Of a stretch of DNA of 64,000 nt, positions 39,925-49,724 are shown piece by piece. Each line of letters opens with the position of its first letter. The stretch's first letter is position 1. The position numbers were made by a program, and so were the translations under genes. The notes below the pieces were generated by a model, which was not told the DNA's origin, did not search any database, and was given only the letters and a program-made list of their open reading frames with translations. This DNA is from an uncultured Oscillospiraceae bacterium. Lineage in GTDB: Bacteria > Bacillota > Clostridia > Oscillospirales > Oscillospiraceae. The stretch is from positions 1 to 64,000 of the forward strand of contig CAKTPO010000002.1 in NCBI GenBank assembly GCA_934591845.1, given 5' to 3'.

Positions 39925-40839
39925 ATGACTGAATTAACTGATTTTCAGCAAAAAACCAAAGAAATCTATCCAGAAATCTCCCTGCGCTTTTGGGAACCCC
40001 TGGAAAAACATACCTCTTTCCGCATTGGCGGCCCTGCGGAGGTCATGGCTTTCCCCAAGAACCCGGAGCAACTGGGGCAGCTTCTTTATAAGTCCGTTTT
40101 ATTGGACTGCAAACCCCTTATCCTAGGGGCAGGAACCAACGTTCTGGCACCGGACGAGGGCGTTCGGGGCCTTGTGATTTGCCTGAAAGACTGCTTGGAA
40201 GGCATGGAACTGCTGGGTGATCACCGCCTGCAGGTCCTGGCCGGTGTGACCATGGCCAGAGCTGCCGTCTTTGCCGCCAAAAATGGGCTTTCCGGCCTTG
40301 AATTTGCCCACGGCATCCCCGGCACCGTAGGGGGCGGCGTTTACATGAACGCCGGTGCTTACGGCTCGGATATTTCCCGGGCCTGTGTGTCAGCGGAGGT
40401 TATGGACCGGGACGGAAATATCAGAACCGTTTCTGCCCAAGAACTGGACTTTTCCTATCGCCACAGTGCCTTGGAGGACACCGGGGAGATCGTGGTCAGT
40501 GCCACGTTCCAAATGACCCCGGAGGAGCCGGAGAAAATTCGGGAGAAAATGAAGGAGTTGCAGACCAAACGTCTGGCCTCTCAGCCCCTGAATCTGCCCT
40601 CTGCCGGGTCTGCCTTCAAACGCCCTGCCCAGGGCTATGCTGCTGCCCTGATCGATGAAGCGGGGCTAAAGGGCTACCGGGTGGGGGATGCCGCCATTTC
40701 CGAAAAACACGCGGGCTTTGCAGTCAATTTGGGAAATGCCACCGCCGCCCAGGTCCGGCAGCTTCTTTACGAGGTGGCCCAGAAAGTCAAAACCAACGCC
40801 GGTATCACGTTAGAGCCGGAAATTCGTATCTGGAAATAG
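39925..40839 (+). CDS. murB: UDP-N-acetylenolpyruvoylglucosamine reductase
   Basis: 304 residues. FAD-binding domain with NTSFRIGGPAEVMAFP-type start (here KHTSFRIGG), ILGAGTNVLAPDEG and the hallmark GIPGTVGGGVYMNAGAYG; the C-terminal substrate domain has the proton-donor region SAGSAFKRP and ends LEPEIRIW. It reduces the enolpyruvyl group to give UDP-MurNAc. GGAGG precedes the ATG at 39,925; an upstream in-frame ATG lies in the promoter. Confidence 0.96.
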   Translation: MTELTDFQQKTKEIYPEISLRFWEPLEKHTSFRIGGPAEVMAFPKNPEQLGQLLYKSVLLDCKPLILGAGTNVLAPDEGVRGLVICLKDCLEGMELLGDHRLQVLAGVTMARAAVFAAKNGLSGLEFAHGIPGTVGGGVYMNAGAYGSDISRACVSAEVMDRDGNIRTVSAQELDFSYRHSALEDTGEIVVSATFQMTPEEPEKIREKMKELQTKRLASQPLNLPSAGSAFKRPAQGYAAALIDEAGLKGYRVGDAAISEKHAGFAVNLGNATAAQVRQLLYEVAQKVKTNAGITLEPEIRIWK

Positions 40840-40853
40840 AAAGAGGGGGAACC

Positions 40854-41759
40854 ATGCAGTCCTTTTCTGCCGCCGCAAAGGCGGAAATATGCCGGGAAGT
40901 TCCCCAGCGCATTGACTGTGCCCTGGCGGAGTGCTTTGGCATTCTGCTGTTTTGCAATAGTTTTCAGGACCGGTGCATTAAAATCATCACCGAGAGCCAG
41001 GATTTTGGCCGCCTGCTTCCCAAGCTGTTCCGCAAGGCCTTTGGGGTAAGCTTTGACCAGCTTCCGGAGGAGGGAACCCAGGGAAAGCTGTCCTATTGGA
41101 TCACCTCTGAGGAAAAAATCAGGCGCATTATGGAGTCCTTCGGTTTTACCCCCGGAGATACGCTGTCCCTGCACATCAATCTGGCGGTGGTGGAGGAAGA
41201 CGACTGCAAAGAGGCCTTTCTGCGGGGGGCCTTTCTTGCCGGCGGCAGTGTGACCCATCCGGCCAAGGCCTACCACCTGGAATTTACCACCACCCATCAG
41301 AGCGTTGCCAGAGAATGCTATATGCTGCTCCACGAGACCATGGGCTTCTATCCCAAAACCGCCGCCCGGTCCGGTGCCCAGGTGCTTTACCTCAAGCAGA
41401 GTGACCTGATTTCCGACTTCCTTACTTTCCTTGGTGCGCCTGTGGCGGCCATGGGCATTATAGAGGCAAAGCTTGAAAAGGAACTGAACAACAAGGTCAA
41501 CCGCTGCTGCAACTGCGACGATGCCAATACCTCCAAGGTGGTGGAGGCCGCTCAGGAGCAGCTGGTGGCCATCCGTCTGCTGCGAGATCGGGGGCTTTTG
41601 GAAAAGTTGCCGGAAAAGCTTCGTCAGGCGGCCCAGGCCCGGGAGGCAAATCCGGAGGCATCCCTGTCAGAACTGGCGGCCATGATGGAGCCGCCCATTA
41701 CCAAGCCCGCCATGAATCATCGACTGCAACGCATTGTGCAGCTTTCCAAGGAGGCGTAA
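40854..41759 (+). CDS. whiA: DNA-binding protein WhiA
   Basis: 301 residues. The degenerate LAGLIDADG homing-endonuclease-like domain is visible in LRGAFLAGGSVTHP and AYHLEFTTTH; a linker and the C-terminal helix-turn-helix (SLSELAAMMEPPITKPAMNHRLQRI) follow. WhiA controls cell division or sporulation genes in Gram-positive bacteria. It lies 14 bp after murB; the usual partners rapZ and yvcK are not here. Start with GGGGG upstream. Confidence 0.95.
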   Translation: MQSFSAAAKAEICREVPQRIDCALAECFGILLFCNSFQDRCIKIITESQDFGRLLPKLFRKAFGVSFDQLPEEGTQGKLSYWITSEEKIRRIMESFGFTPGDTLSLHINLAVVEEDDCKEAFLRGAFLAGGSVTHPAKAYHLEFTTTHQSVARECYMLLHETMGFYPKTAARSGAQVLYLKQSDLISDFLTFLGAPVAAMGIIEAKLEKELNNKVNRCCNCDDANTSKVVEAAQEQLVAIRLLRDRGLLEKLPEKLRQAAQAREANPEASLSELAAMMEPPITKPAMNHRLQRIVQLSKEA

Positions 41760-41760
41760 C

Positions 41761-44700
41761 ATGAGCTTTGTACATCTGCATGTCCATAGTGAATACAGCC
41801 TTTTGGATGGAGCCTGCCGCATTGACGGCATGATGGACCGGGTGAAAGAGCTGGGCCAGAGTGCCATTGCCCTGACGGATCACGGTGTGATGTACGGCTG
41901 CATTGATTTTTACAAGGCCGCCAAGGCCGCCGGGGTCAAGCCCATTATTGGGTGCGAGGTCTATCTGGCTCGCCGCCGGATGTCGGACCGTATTCACGGT
42001 GTTGACAACGACCCCTACCATCTGGTGCTGCTGTGCGAAAACAGAACAGGCTACGAAAACCTGTGCTATCTGGTTTCTCAGGCCTTTCTGCATGGATTTT
42101 ACGGCAAGCCCCGGGTGGATATGGAACTGTTGGAGGCCCACCACGAGGGCCTGATTGCCCTGTCTGCCTGCCTGGGCGGTGCCATTCCCCAGGCCCTTTT
42201 GGAGGAAGACTACGACCGGGCCACACGCTTTGCCCAGGAGCTTTCCCGGATTTTTGGGCCGGAGCATTTTTATCTGGAACTTCAAGACCATGGCATTGCC
42301 TCTCAGCGGCCTGTAAATCAGGGGCTTATGCGGCTGGCCCGGGAGACAGGGCTGCCGCTGGTGGTGACCAACGATGCCCATTACCTGCGGAAAGAGGATG
42401 CGGATGTGCAGGACATCCTATTGTGCATCCAAACCGGCAAAACCATGGACGATTTGAACCGGATGCGGTTTGAAACCCAGGAGTTTTATCTGAAAAGCGA
42501 AGAAGAACTCCGCTCTCTTTTTCCCGGCTGTGACGAGGCCTTTGAGAATACGGCCAAAATTGCGGACATGTGCAACGTGGAATTCACCTTCCACGAATAC
42601 CAGCTTCCGGCCTTCCCGGTGCCGGAGGGATACACCAATGAAGAATACTTCCGGAAACTCTGCGACGAGGGCTTCCGGGAGCGGTACCCCCAGGCCCCCA
42701 AGGAATACAGAGAGCGGATGGAGTATGAGATCAGTGTCATCAGCTCCATGGGCTATGTGAACTATTACCTCATCGTCTGGGATTTCATTCACTACGCCAA
42801 GGAGGCGGGGATCCCGGTGGGCCCGGGCCGTGGTTCCGGTGCCGGTTCCATTGTGGCCTACTGCATCCACATCACCGAAGTGGACCCCATGAAATACGGC
42901 CTGATTTTTGAACGCTTCCTGAACCCGGAGCGGGTCAGTATGCCGGATTTCGATACGGATTTCTGCCAGGAACGCCGGGGCGAGGTTATTGACTACGTAT
43001 ATAGAAAGTACGGCGCAGACCATGTGGCCCAGATCGTGACCTTCGGCACCATGGCCGCCCGGGGTGCCATCCGGGACGTGGGCCGGGTTCTGAATTTTAC
43101 CTTTGCCGAGACCGACGTGGTGGCCAAGCTGGTACCCGCCGGGCCCCATGTGACCTTAAAATCCGCCCTGGAAGAATCCCCCAAATTCCGGGAGCTTTAC
43201 GATGGGGATGAGCGGGTACACAAGCTGGTGGATATTGCCATGCGCTTGGAGGGCATGCCCCGCAACTCCTCCACCCATGCCGCCGGTGTGGTGATCACGG
43301 CGAAGCCGGTGTGCAGCTATGTGCCCCTGTCTAAAAACGATGATACGGTGGTCACCCAGTATACCATGACCACCATTGAGGAGCTGGGCCTCCTTAAAAT
43401 GGACTTCCTGGGTCTGCGAAACCTGACGGTCATTCAGGATGCCGAGGAGCAGATCCGGCAGAAAGACTCGGCGTTTTCCATGGCGCATATCCCGGATAAC
43501 GACCCGGAGACTTTCGCCATGCTCTCCGAGGGCAAGACCCAGGGCGTTTTCCAGATGGAATCCGCCGGTATGACCGGAGTGTGCATCAGCATGAAGCCCA
43601 GCTCCATTGAAGACATTACCGCTATTGTGGCTCTGTATCGCCCGGGTCCTATGGATTCCATCCCCAGGTTCGTTGCCAACAAGCTGGATGCCTCCAAGGT
43701 GACCTACAAAACGCCTTTGCTAGAGCCCATCCTTCGTGTGACTTACGGCTGCATCGTCTACCAGGAGCAGGTCATTGAGATTTTCAGAACCCTGGGCGGC
43801 TATACCATGGGCCAGGCCGACAACATTCGCCGGGCCATCTCCAAAAAGAAGATGAAGGTCATTGAGGAGGAGCGAAAGGTCTTTGTTTACGGAGATACGC
43901 AGCAGGGGATTTCCGGTGCCGTCGCCAAGGGTGTTACCGAGGCGGCTGCCCAGTCTATTTATGACGAGATCGTAGACTTCGCCAACTATGCCTTTAACAA
44001 ATCCCACGCCGTGTGCTATGCGGTGGTGGCCTATCAGACCGCCTATCTCAAATGCCACTACCCCCGGCAGTATATGGCAGCCCTGATGACCTCGGTGCTG
44101 GATTCGGCGGTGAAAATCTCTACCTATATTGCCGAGTGCAAAGAACTGGGCATTGCCCTTTTAAGCCCGGACATCAACCATTCTCAGGACCATTTCTCCG
44201 TAGAGGAGGGGGGCATCCGCTTTGGCCTTGGTGCCGTTAAAAACATCGGCAGAGGTTTGATCCGCAGCATGGCGGCCAAGCGGGATCAGGACGGCCCCTT
44301 CCGCTCCATGCAGGACTTCCTGGAACGGATGGATGAGGGAGAGCTGAACAAACGGGCGGTGGAAAACCTGATCCGCTGTGGTGCCATGGACTGCTTTGGC
44401 TACCACCGCAGTGAGCTCATCGGGGCATACGAAGGCATGATGGATGCCATTTCTGCCTCCCGAAAGCGGAACCTGGAAGGGCAGATGGGCCTGTTTTCTA
44501 TGCTGGATACGGATCAGGGCCCGGGGAAAATGGAGATTCCCCGGCGGCCGGAATACTCCAGAGCAGAGCTCATGTCCATGGAAAAGGAAACCACCGGCAT
44601 CTATCTCTCCGGCCACCCCATGGACGATTACCGCAGATTGCTCAAAAACACCCATGTGGTGCCCATTGCAGAGCTCATGGGGGAGGTGCGGCCCTTTGCC

Positions 44701-45201
44701 GACGGCCAGACGGTCAGCGTGGCGGGCATTATCCAGGTGGTCAAAACTAAAACCACCCGCAATAACTCTATGATGGCCTATGTGACATTGGAAGATGACA
44801 CGGCCTCTATAGAAATGCTGGCTTTTTCCAACATCATCGGCCAGTATGGCGGTTACATCCGGGAGAACAGCCCCGTGGTGGTGGTGGGCAGACTGTCCCT
44901 GCGGGATGACAAGGAGCCCCAGATCATCATCAACCGGGCCAGACCCATTTCTGATTTTGAGGATCAGGCCCAGGAGCCCCGCCCGGCTCCGGCCAGTACC
45001 CTCTATCTCCGGCTGCCTTCGGAGGAGGGAAAGCTCTACCCCAAAATCAAAGCCATTCTCAATATGTTCCCGGGAACCCAAAAGACCGTGCTGTTTTTTG
45101 AAGATACCCGGGTTCGCCGGGGCACGGCCTGCCAGTTTCGGGAGAATATGCTCCGGGAACTGAAAAGGGTGCTGGGCGAGGGGAATGTTGTTCTAAAATA
45201 G
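41761..45201 (+). CDS. dnaE: DNA polymerase III alpha subunit DnaE
   Basis: 1,146 residues. The PHP domain (HLHVHSEYSLLDG, LTDHGVMYG) is followed by the C-family polymerase core: GPGRGSGAGSIVAY, the catalytic PDFDTDF, GVFQMESAGM and RPGPMDSIPRF, then the helix-hairpin-helix region and an OB fold (VSVAGIIQVVKTK, AYVTLEDDTASIEMLAFSN). The start MSFVHL follows AAGGAGG and lies one base after the whiA stop. DnaE of this type extends primers and shares lagging-strand work with PolC in Firmicutes. The length is normal. Confidence 0.97.
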   Translation: MSFVHLHVHSEYSLLDGACRIDGMMDRVKELGQSAIALTDHGVMYGCIDFYKAAKAAGVKPIIGCEVYLARRRMSDRIHGVDNDPYHLVLLCENRTGYENLCYLVSQAFLHGFYGKPRVDMELLEAHHEGLIALSACLGGAIPQALLEEDYDRATRFAQELSRIFGPEHFYLELQDHGIASQRPVNQGLMRLARETGLPLVVTNDAHYLRKEDADVQDILLCIQTGKTMDDLNRMRFETQEFYLKSEEELRSLFPGCDEAFENTAKIADMCNVEFTFHEYQLPAFPVPEGYTNEEYFRKLCDEGFRERYPQAPKEYRERMEYEISVISSMGYVNYYLIVWDFIHYAKEAGIPVGPGRGSGAGSIVAYCIHITEVDPMKYGLIFERFLNPERVSMPDFDTDFCQERRGEVIDYVYRKYGADHVAQIVTFGTMAARGAIRDVGRVLNFTFAETDVVAKLVPAGPHVTLKSALEESPKFRELYDGDERVHKLVDIAMRLEGMPRNSSTHAAGVVITAKPVCSYVPLSKNDDTVVTQYTMTTIEELGLLKMDFLGLRNLTVIQDAEEQIRQKDSAFSMAHIPDNDPETFAMLSEGKTQGVFQMESAGMTGVCISMKPSSIEDITAIVALYRPGPMDSIPRFVANKLDASKVTYKTPLLEPILRVTYGCIVYQEQVIEIFRTLGGYTMGQADNIRRAISKKKMKVIEEERKVFVYGDTQQGISGAVAKGVTEAAAQSIYDEIVDFANYAFNKSHAVCYAVVAYQTAYLKCHYPRQYMAALMTSVLDSAVKISTYIAECKELGIALLSPDINHSQDHFSVEEGGIRFGLGAVKNIGRGLIRSMAAKRDQDGPFRSMQDFLERMDEGELNKRAVENLIRCGAMDCFGYHRSELIGAYEGMMDAISASRKRNLEGQMGLFSMLDTDQGPGKMEIPRRPEYSRAELMSMEKETTGIYLSGHPMDDYRRLLKNTHVVPIAELMGEVRPFADGQTVSVAGIIQVVKTKTTRNNSMMAYVTLEDDTASIEMLAFSNIIGQYGGYIRENSPVVVVGRLSLRDDKEPQIIINRARPISDFEDQAQEPRPAPASTLYLRLPSEEGKLYPKIKAILNMFPGTQKTVLFFEDTRVRRGTACQFRENMLRELKRVLGEGNVVLK

Positions 45202-45221
45202 CTTTTCATTTTGGAAAAATG

Positions 45222-45230
45222 TGTTATAAT
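45222..45230 (+). promoter_or_regulatory. Extended -10 promoter
   Basis: TGTTATAAT, about 30 bp before the lipoprotein start, with TTTTCA at a spacing of 16 bp as a possible -35. Confidence 0.6.
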
Positions 45231-45261
45231 GTTCTGTGACCAACGGAAGGGAGCTGGTGCC

Positions 45262-46587
45262 TTGAAAAAGAAAAAAATCATTGCGGGTCTCCTGGCGGCC
45301 GCTTCGCTGCTGTCCGGCTGCGGCTATCGCACGGTAGAGGATATGTACCAGATCCCCCGGCGGGCCCAGGAATATACACTGCTGCAAAGCACCATTGAGC
45401 AGGCCATGGTGGGGCTGACCTTCGCCTCTCCGACTTATGGTGACAACCAGCAGACGGTTCAAAGTGCGGATCTGGACGGAGACGGACAGCAGGAATACCT
45501 GGTTTTCGCCAAGGGAAAGTCCGACAAGCCCTTAAAAATACTGATTTTCCACGAGACAGAGGATCAGCGCTATGAGATGACGGAGATGATCCAGATGAAC
45601 GGCGCGGCCTTTGAGCAGGTGGATTATGTGGATATTGACGGCAACCCCGGCTGTGAGCTGGTGGTAGGCCGCCGCCTGGGAGACCAGATGATGCGTATCG
45701 CCGCGGTGTTCTCCTTTGCCGAGGGCCAGAGCAATCAGTTGATCAATACCATTTATGCAAAATTTTATACAACGGACATGGATTCCGACGGAAAAGCAGA
45801 CCTGATGGTTCTGCGGGAGGGGGATACGGAAGCCTCCTACGGCTCTGCCGTGGTCTACTCCTATGTAGACAATGCCATGATCCGCTCCAAGGAAGTGCGG
45901 CTCTCCCAAAGGGTAGATCAGATCAAGCGCACCAAGGTCAGCCGCCTGCAAAGCGGGGAACCGGCCCTGTATATTTCCAGTGTCTTTCACGACAGCGCCA
46001 TCGTGACGGATGTGCTGACCATTCAGAACGGAAACCTGACCAATCTGAACAGCGGCGGCAAGCTGTCCTACAGCGTGGAGACCCTGCGGAATTATTACCT
46101 CTATATGGAGGATATTGATGATGACGGCGTGATGGAAATGCCCAGTCTGATGGAAATTCGCCCGGCCCCCAACCAGGCCGATGCCAAGCCCCAGCAGCTG
46201 GTATACTGGTACGCCATCGATTCCGAAGGCTATGAAATTCAAAAAGCCTTTACCTTCCACAATGTGGACGGGGGCTGGTACTTACTGCTGAAAATGGATG
46301 CCCTGGCCGTGGAGCGGCTGGCTGTCTCCAAAGAAAGCGGCGGCTATACCTTCTATCTGTGGGATGAGGCCGGCACCTCTGCCGCAGCCCTGTTCTCCAT
46401 CTATTCTTTTACCGGAAAAGACCGGGAGAAACTGGCTACAGAGCAGAACCGATTCCCCATTTACAGCAGTGACAATGTGATTTTTGCCGGAAAATTGGAG
46501 GTTGCCTCCGGAGTCAACGGCATTACCCAGGAAAACCTGATCGAGTCCTTCCGCTTGATCGGTACAGACTGGAAACAAGAAGGATAA
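45262..46587 (+). CDS. Lipoprotein with FG-GAP/VCBS-like beta-propeller, linked to a two-component system
   Basis: 441 residues from a TTG that has GGGAG eight bases upstream; read this way the protein starts MKKKKIIAGLLAAASLLSGC with a perfect lipobox. The mature part carries several Asp-rich calcium-loop motifs at regular spacing (DLDGDGQQE, DIDGNPGCE, DMDSDGKAD, DIDDDGVME), as in FG-GAP propeller blades. It lies 11 bp upstream of a response regulator and sensor kinase, so it may be an accessory sensor or a target of that system. Its function is unknown. Confidence 0.85.
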   Translation: MKKKKIIAGLLAAASLLSGCGYRTVEDMYQIPRRAQEYTLLQSTIEQAMVGLTFASPTYGDNQQTVQSADLDGDGQQEYLVFAKGKSDKPLKILIFHETEDQRYEMTEMIQMNGAAFEQVDYVDIDGNPGCELVVGRRLGDQMMRIAAVFSFAEGQSNQLINTIYAKFYTTDMDSDGKADLMVLREGDTEASYGSAVVYSYVDNAMIRSKEVRLSQRVDQIKRTKVSRLQSGEPALYISSVFHDSAIVTDVLTIQNGNLTNLNSGGKLSYSVETLRNYYLYMEDIDDDGVMEMPSLMEIRPAPNQADAKPQQLVYWYAIDSEGYEIQKAFTFHNVDGGWYLLLKMDALAVERLAVSKESGGYTFYLWDEAGTSAAALFSIYSFTGKDREKLATEQNRFPIYSSDNVIFAGKLEVASGVNGITQENLIESFRLIGTDWKQEG

Positions 46588-46598
46588 AGAGGTAGCAT

Positions 46599-47285
46599 AT
46601 GAAAAAGGTTTTGATTTTGGAAGATGAAGAAAACATCCGCAATTTCGTGGTGATCAATCTTCGCCGGGCCGGTTACGATGTGGTGGAAGCCGGTACGGGT
46701 CAGGCGGCCCTGGACCGTTTGGCGGAGAACCCGGATATTGGTGTGGCGATTCTGGATATTATGCTGCCGGATATTGATGGATTTGAGGTTTGCCGCCGCA
46801 TTCGGGCCACCAACAAGCAGATGGGCATCATTATGCTCACCGCCCGTACCCAGGAAATGGACAAGGTCACGGGCCTGATGACCGGAGCCGACGACTATGT
46901 GACCAAGCCCTTCTCCCCGGCGGAGCTTACCGCCCGGATCGATGCCCTCTACCGCCGCATCGGCGGCGACAGCGCCGCCAGCCCGGAACTTCTGACCCAG
47001 GGGCCCTTCGTGATGAACACCCGGAACCACACCCTGGAAAAGGCGGGCAACCGCATTCGCCTGACCCAGGTGGAGTATGCCATTTTGAAGCTCTTTATGC
47101 AAAATCCCGGCAGAGCCCTTTCCCGGGAGGATATTCTCTCCGCCGTTTGGGGCAAGGATTACGAAGGAGAACTGAAAATCGTAGACGTGAATATTCGCCG
47201 TCTGCGGATTAAAATCGAGGACGATACGGCCAATCCCACCTATATCACCACCGTCTGGGGCCTGGGCTACAAGTGGGGCGCATAA
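46599..47285 (+). CDS. OmpR/PhoB-family response regulator
   Basis: 228 residues. The receiver domain has the phospho-acceptor D53 (AILDIMLPDIDG), the acidic pair EDEE at the N-terminus and the Thr/Lys switch (MLTARTQ, DDYVTKPFSP). The winged helix C-terminal domain has LTQVEYAILKLFMQNPGRALSREDILSAVWG and ends with the typical TVWGLGYKWG. GAGG precedes the ATG. The kinase gene starts at the next base after its stop. Confidence 0.96.
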   Translation: MKKVLILEDEENIRNFVVINLRRAGYDVVEAGTGQAALDRLAENPDIGVAILDIMLPDIDGFEVCRRIRATNKQMGIIMLTARTQEMDKVTGLMTGADDYVTKPFSPAELTARIDALYRRIGGDSAASPELLTQGPFVMNTRNHTLEKAGNRIRLTQVEYAILKLFMQNPGRALSREDILSAVWGKDYEGELKIVDVNIRRLRIKIEDDTANPTYITTVWGLGYKWGA

Positions 47286-48716
47286 GTGAAAATTCCAATC
47301 ACATTCAAAAAAATCGGAAATCTGCACAAGCGCTGGCTTACCAATATCACCGTGGTCATTACGGCGGTGGGTATGGTCTGCGTGGCGGCCATTACCGCCT
47401 CCTATGCCGCCTACTGCTACCGGAATATGGATGCGGACCTGCAAAACCGGGCCCGCAGTACCACGGAGTTTTTCAAGGAGTACATGGGGCAGGATTATGA
47501 TTCTTTCTATCAGTCCTGCATCACCTATGCCGAAACCTTTGAAAAAGGGGAGAAGCTGGAGCTGCAGTTTATTGACCAGTGGGGGAAGATCGTGGCCTCC
47601 TCCTACGGCAGCTGGGCGGCGGTGTCTCCCAGAACGCCGGAAATTCAGGATGCCATTTCCACCCGCTCCATCCAGCCCTTTGTAGGCAGGGATCCGGATA
47701 CCGGGGAGCGGATCATGGCGGTCAGCAGCCCCATGATCTACAGCAACGGCCAGGTGATCGGTGTGCTGCGGTTCGTGACCTCCACCGCCGTGATGGACAG
47801 TCAGATCGTGGGCATTGCCTTTGTCAGTCTGGCCGTTCTGGCGGCGGCCTTGGCCATTGTCTTGTTGACAAGCTCTCTGTTCATCCGCTCTGTGATGACC
47901 CCGGTGGAGCAGATCACCGAGAAGGCACGGCGTATTGCCAACGGCAGCTACGGCGCCCAGATCAAAACGAAATACAATGATGAAATTGCGGATCTGGCGG
48001 AGACCATCAACGAAATGTCCGTAAAAATCAGCCAGAATGAGAAAATGCAGGCGGAATTCATTTCCCAGCTGTCCCATGAGCTGCGCACCCCCCTGACCGT
48101 TATCAACGGTTGGAGTGAGACCTTGCTGGGTGACGAAAGCCTGGATGCAGATACGGCCCAGGGCCTGAAAATCATATCCTCTGAGGCCAAACGCCTGACG
48201 GAAATGGTCATGGAGTTGCTGGACTTTACAAGACTACAGGATGGCCGTATGACCCTCACCATGGAGCAGGCAGACATCCGAAGCGAGTTTGAGGACACGG
48301 TCTTTATGTACGGCAGTCGTCTGGCCCAGGATGGTATTACCCTGGATTACCTGGACAACGACGAGGATATTCCCGAAATCTCCTGTGACCCCAAGCGGTT
48401 GCGGCAGGTGTTTTTGAACATTCTGGACAATGCCGCCAAGCATGGCAAGGACGGCAAGCGTATTGAAACCAGCATTTCCTATGAGCATGATCAGGTCGTG
48501 ATCCGCATCCGGGACTTTGGCCCCGGCATTCCGGAGGATGAGCTGCCGCTGGTAAAAAAGAAGTTCTATAAGGGCAGCTCCAAGGCCCGGGGCACCGGCA
48601 TCGGTCTGGCGGTCTGTGACGAGATCGTCCAGCTCCACGGCGGCACCCTGACCCTGGAAAATGCGGAAGGCGGCGGCACCCTGGTGACTATTGCGCTGCC
48701 TGCTTCCCAGGAGTGA
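47286..48716 (+). CDS. Sensor histidine kinase
   Basis: 476 residues from a GTG directly after the regulator's stop. Two membrane helices (about 17-42 and 176-203) frame an extracytoplasmic sensor region of about 130 residues; a HAMP linker (TPVEQITEKARRIANGSYGAQI) leads to the dimerisation domain with H264 (SHELRTPLT) and the ATPase domain with N, G1 and G2 boxes (NILDNAAKHG, RDFGPGIPEDE, GTGIGLAVCDEI). Architecture is WalK/PhoR-like without PAS. It phosphorylates the adjacent regulator; the signal is unknown, possibly linked to the upstream lipoprotein. Confidence 0.95.
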   Translation: MKIPITFKKIGNLHKRWLTNITVVITAVGMVCVAAITASYAAYCYRNMDADLQNRARSTTEFFKEYMGQDYDSFYQSCITYAETFEKGEKLELQFIDQWGKIVASSYGSWAAVSPRTPEIQDAISTRSIQPFVGRDPDTGERIMAVSSPMIYSNGQVIGVLRFVTSTAVMDSQIVGIAFVSLAVLAAALAIVLLTSSLFIRSVMTPVEQITEKARRIANGSYGAQIKTKYNDEIADLAETINEMSVKISQNEKMQAEFISQLSHELRTPLTVINGWSETLLGDESLDADTAQGLKIISSEAKRLTEMVMELLDFTRLQDGRMTLTMEQADIRSEFEDTVFMYGSRLAQDGITLDYLDNDEDIPEISCDPKRLRQVFLNILDNAAKHGKDGKRIETSISYEHDQVVIRIRDFGPGIPEDELPLVKKKFYKGSSKARGTGIGLAVCDEIVQLHGGTLTLENAEGGGTLVTIALPASQE

Positions 48717-48728
48717 GAAAGGAACCAC

Positions 48729-49724
48729 ATGAATCAATCTCAAGAAACAAAAGAACAATTCAAGACCTCCATCGGCGGGCAGGCGCTGATCGAGGGAATT
48801 CTGATGCGGGGCCCGGAAAAGGATGCGGTGGTCATCCGTGGGGCAGAGGGCCTGACCCTGGAGGTAACGCCCCGAAAGCTCCACCCAAAGGGTTCTCCTA
48901 AGAATCTGCCCTTTATCCGGGGTGTCTTCAATTTCTTTGATGCCCAGGTGGTGGGTGTAAAAGCCCTTATGCGCTCGGCGGACCTGGCCCCGGAGGAAGC
49001 CCAGGAGGAGCCCAGCAAGTTTGACCAGTGGCTTGAAAAAAAGCTGGGGGGCGAAAAATTCCAGAAAGCCCTGGTAGGTCTGGCAGTGGCCATGGGCCTG
49101 GGGCTGTCCATTCTGCTGTTTTTCCTGCTGCCCATGACCATTGCCTCTTTTTTTGACAAATGGATCAAAAGCAATCTGGGCCTGAACCTGGTGGAGGGCT
49201 TGATCCGCATGGTCATATTCTTGTGCTATATGCTGCTGATTTCCAGGATGAAAGATATGAAGCGGGTGTTTTCCTACCATGGGGCGGAGCACAAGACCAT
49301 CCGCTGCTACGAGTGCGGGCTGCCGTTGACGGTAGAAAACGTCCGGGCGCAAACCAGATTCCATCCCCGCTGCGGTACCAGCTTCCTGCTGGTGGTCATG
49401 GTGATTTCCATTTTGATTTTCTCCATGGCATCTTCACTGCTGCTGTCCCTGGCCCCGGGGCTGGCTGCCATGCGGGGGAGTTTCCTATACAGGCTCCTGA
49501 TGATCCTTTTCAAGCTGCTGCTGCTGCCCCTGGTGGTCAGCATTACCTATGAGCTCAACCGCTGGGCAGGCCGCCATGACAATGGATTTACCAGAGTCCT
49601 GACCGCTCCCGGCATGTATTTGCAGCACTTTACCACCAACGAGCCGGATGACTCCATGATCGAGGTGGGCATTGCCGCGGTTCAGGCCGTGCTGCCGGAA
49701 AAAGAGGGGGAAGATCGCTGGTGA
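48729..49724 (+). CDS. yqhQ: DUF1385 family membrane protein (YqhQ)
   Basis: 331 residues. The family signature IGGQALIEGILMRGPEK is at the N-terminus; four or five membrane helices begin near 120; YHGAEHKTIRCYECG and the RFHPRCGTSFL motif show the conserved His/Cys set, and the C-terminal YELNRWAGRHDN completes the family. Function is not known. AAAGGAA precedes the ATG. It overlaps prmC by four bases (GTGA), the usual neighbour in Clostridia. Confidence 0.92.
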   Translation: MNQSQETKEQFKTSIGGQALIEGILMRGPEKDAVVIRGAEGLTLEVTPRKLHPKGSPKNLPFIRGVFNFFDAQVVGVKALMRSADLAPEEAQEEPSKFDQWLEKKLGGEKFQKALVGLAVAMGLGLSILLFFLLPMTIASFFDKWIKSNLGLNLVEGLIRMVIFLCYMLLISRMKDMKRVFSYHGAEHKTIRCYECGLPLTVENVRAQTRFHPRCGTSFLLVVMVISILIFSMASSLLLSLAPGLAAMRGSFLYRLLMILFKLLLLPLVVSITYELNRWAGRHDNGFTRVLTAPGMYLQHFTTNEPDDSMIEVGIAAVQAVLPEKEGEDRW

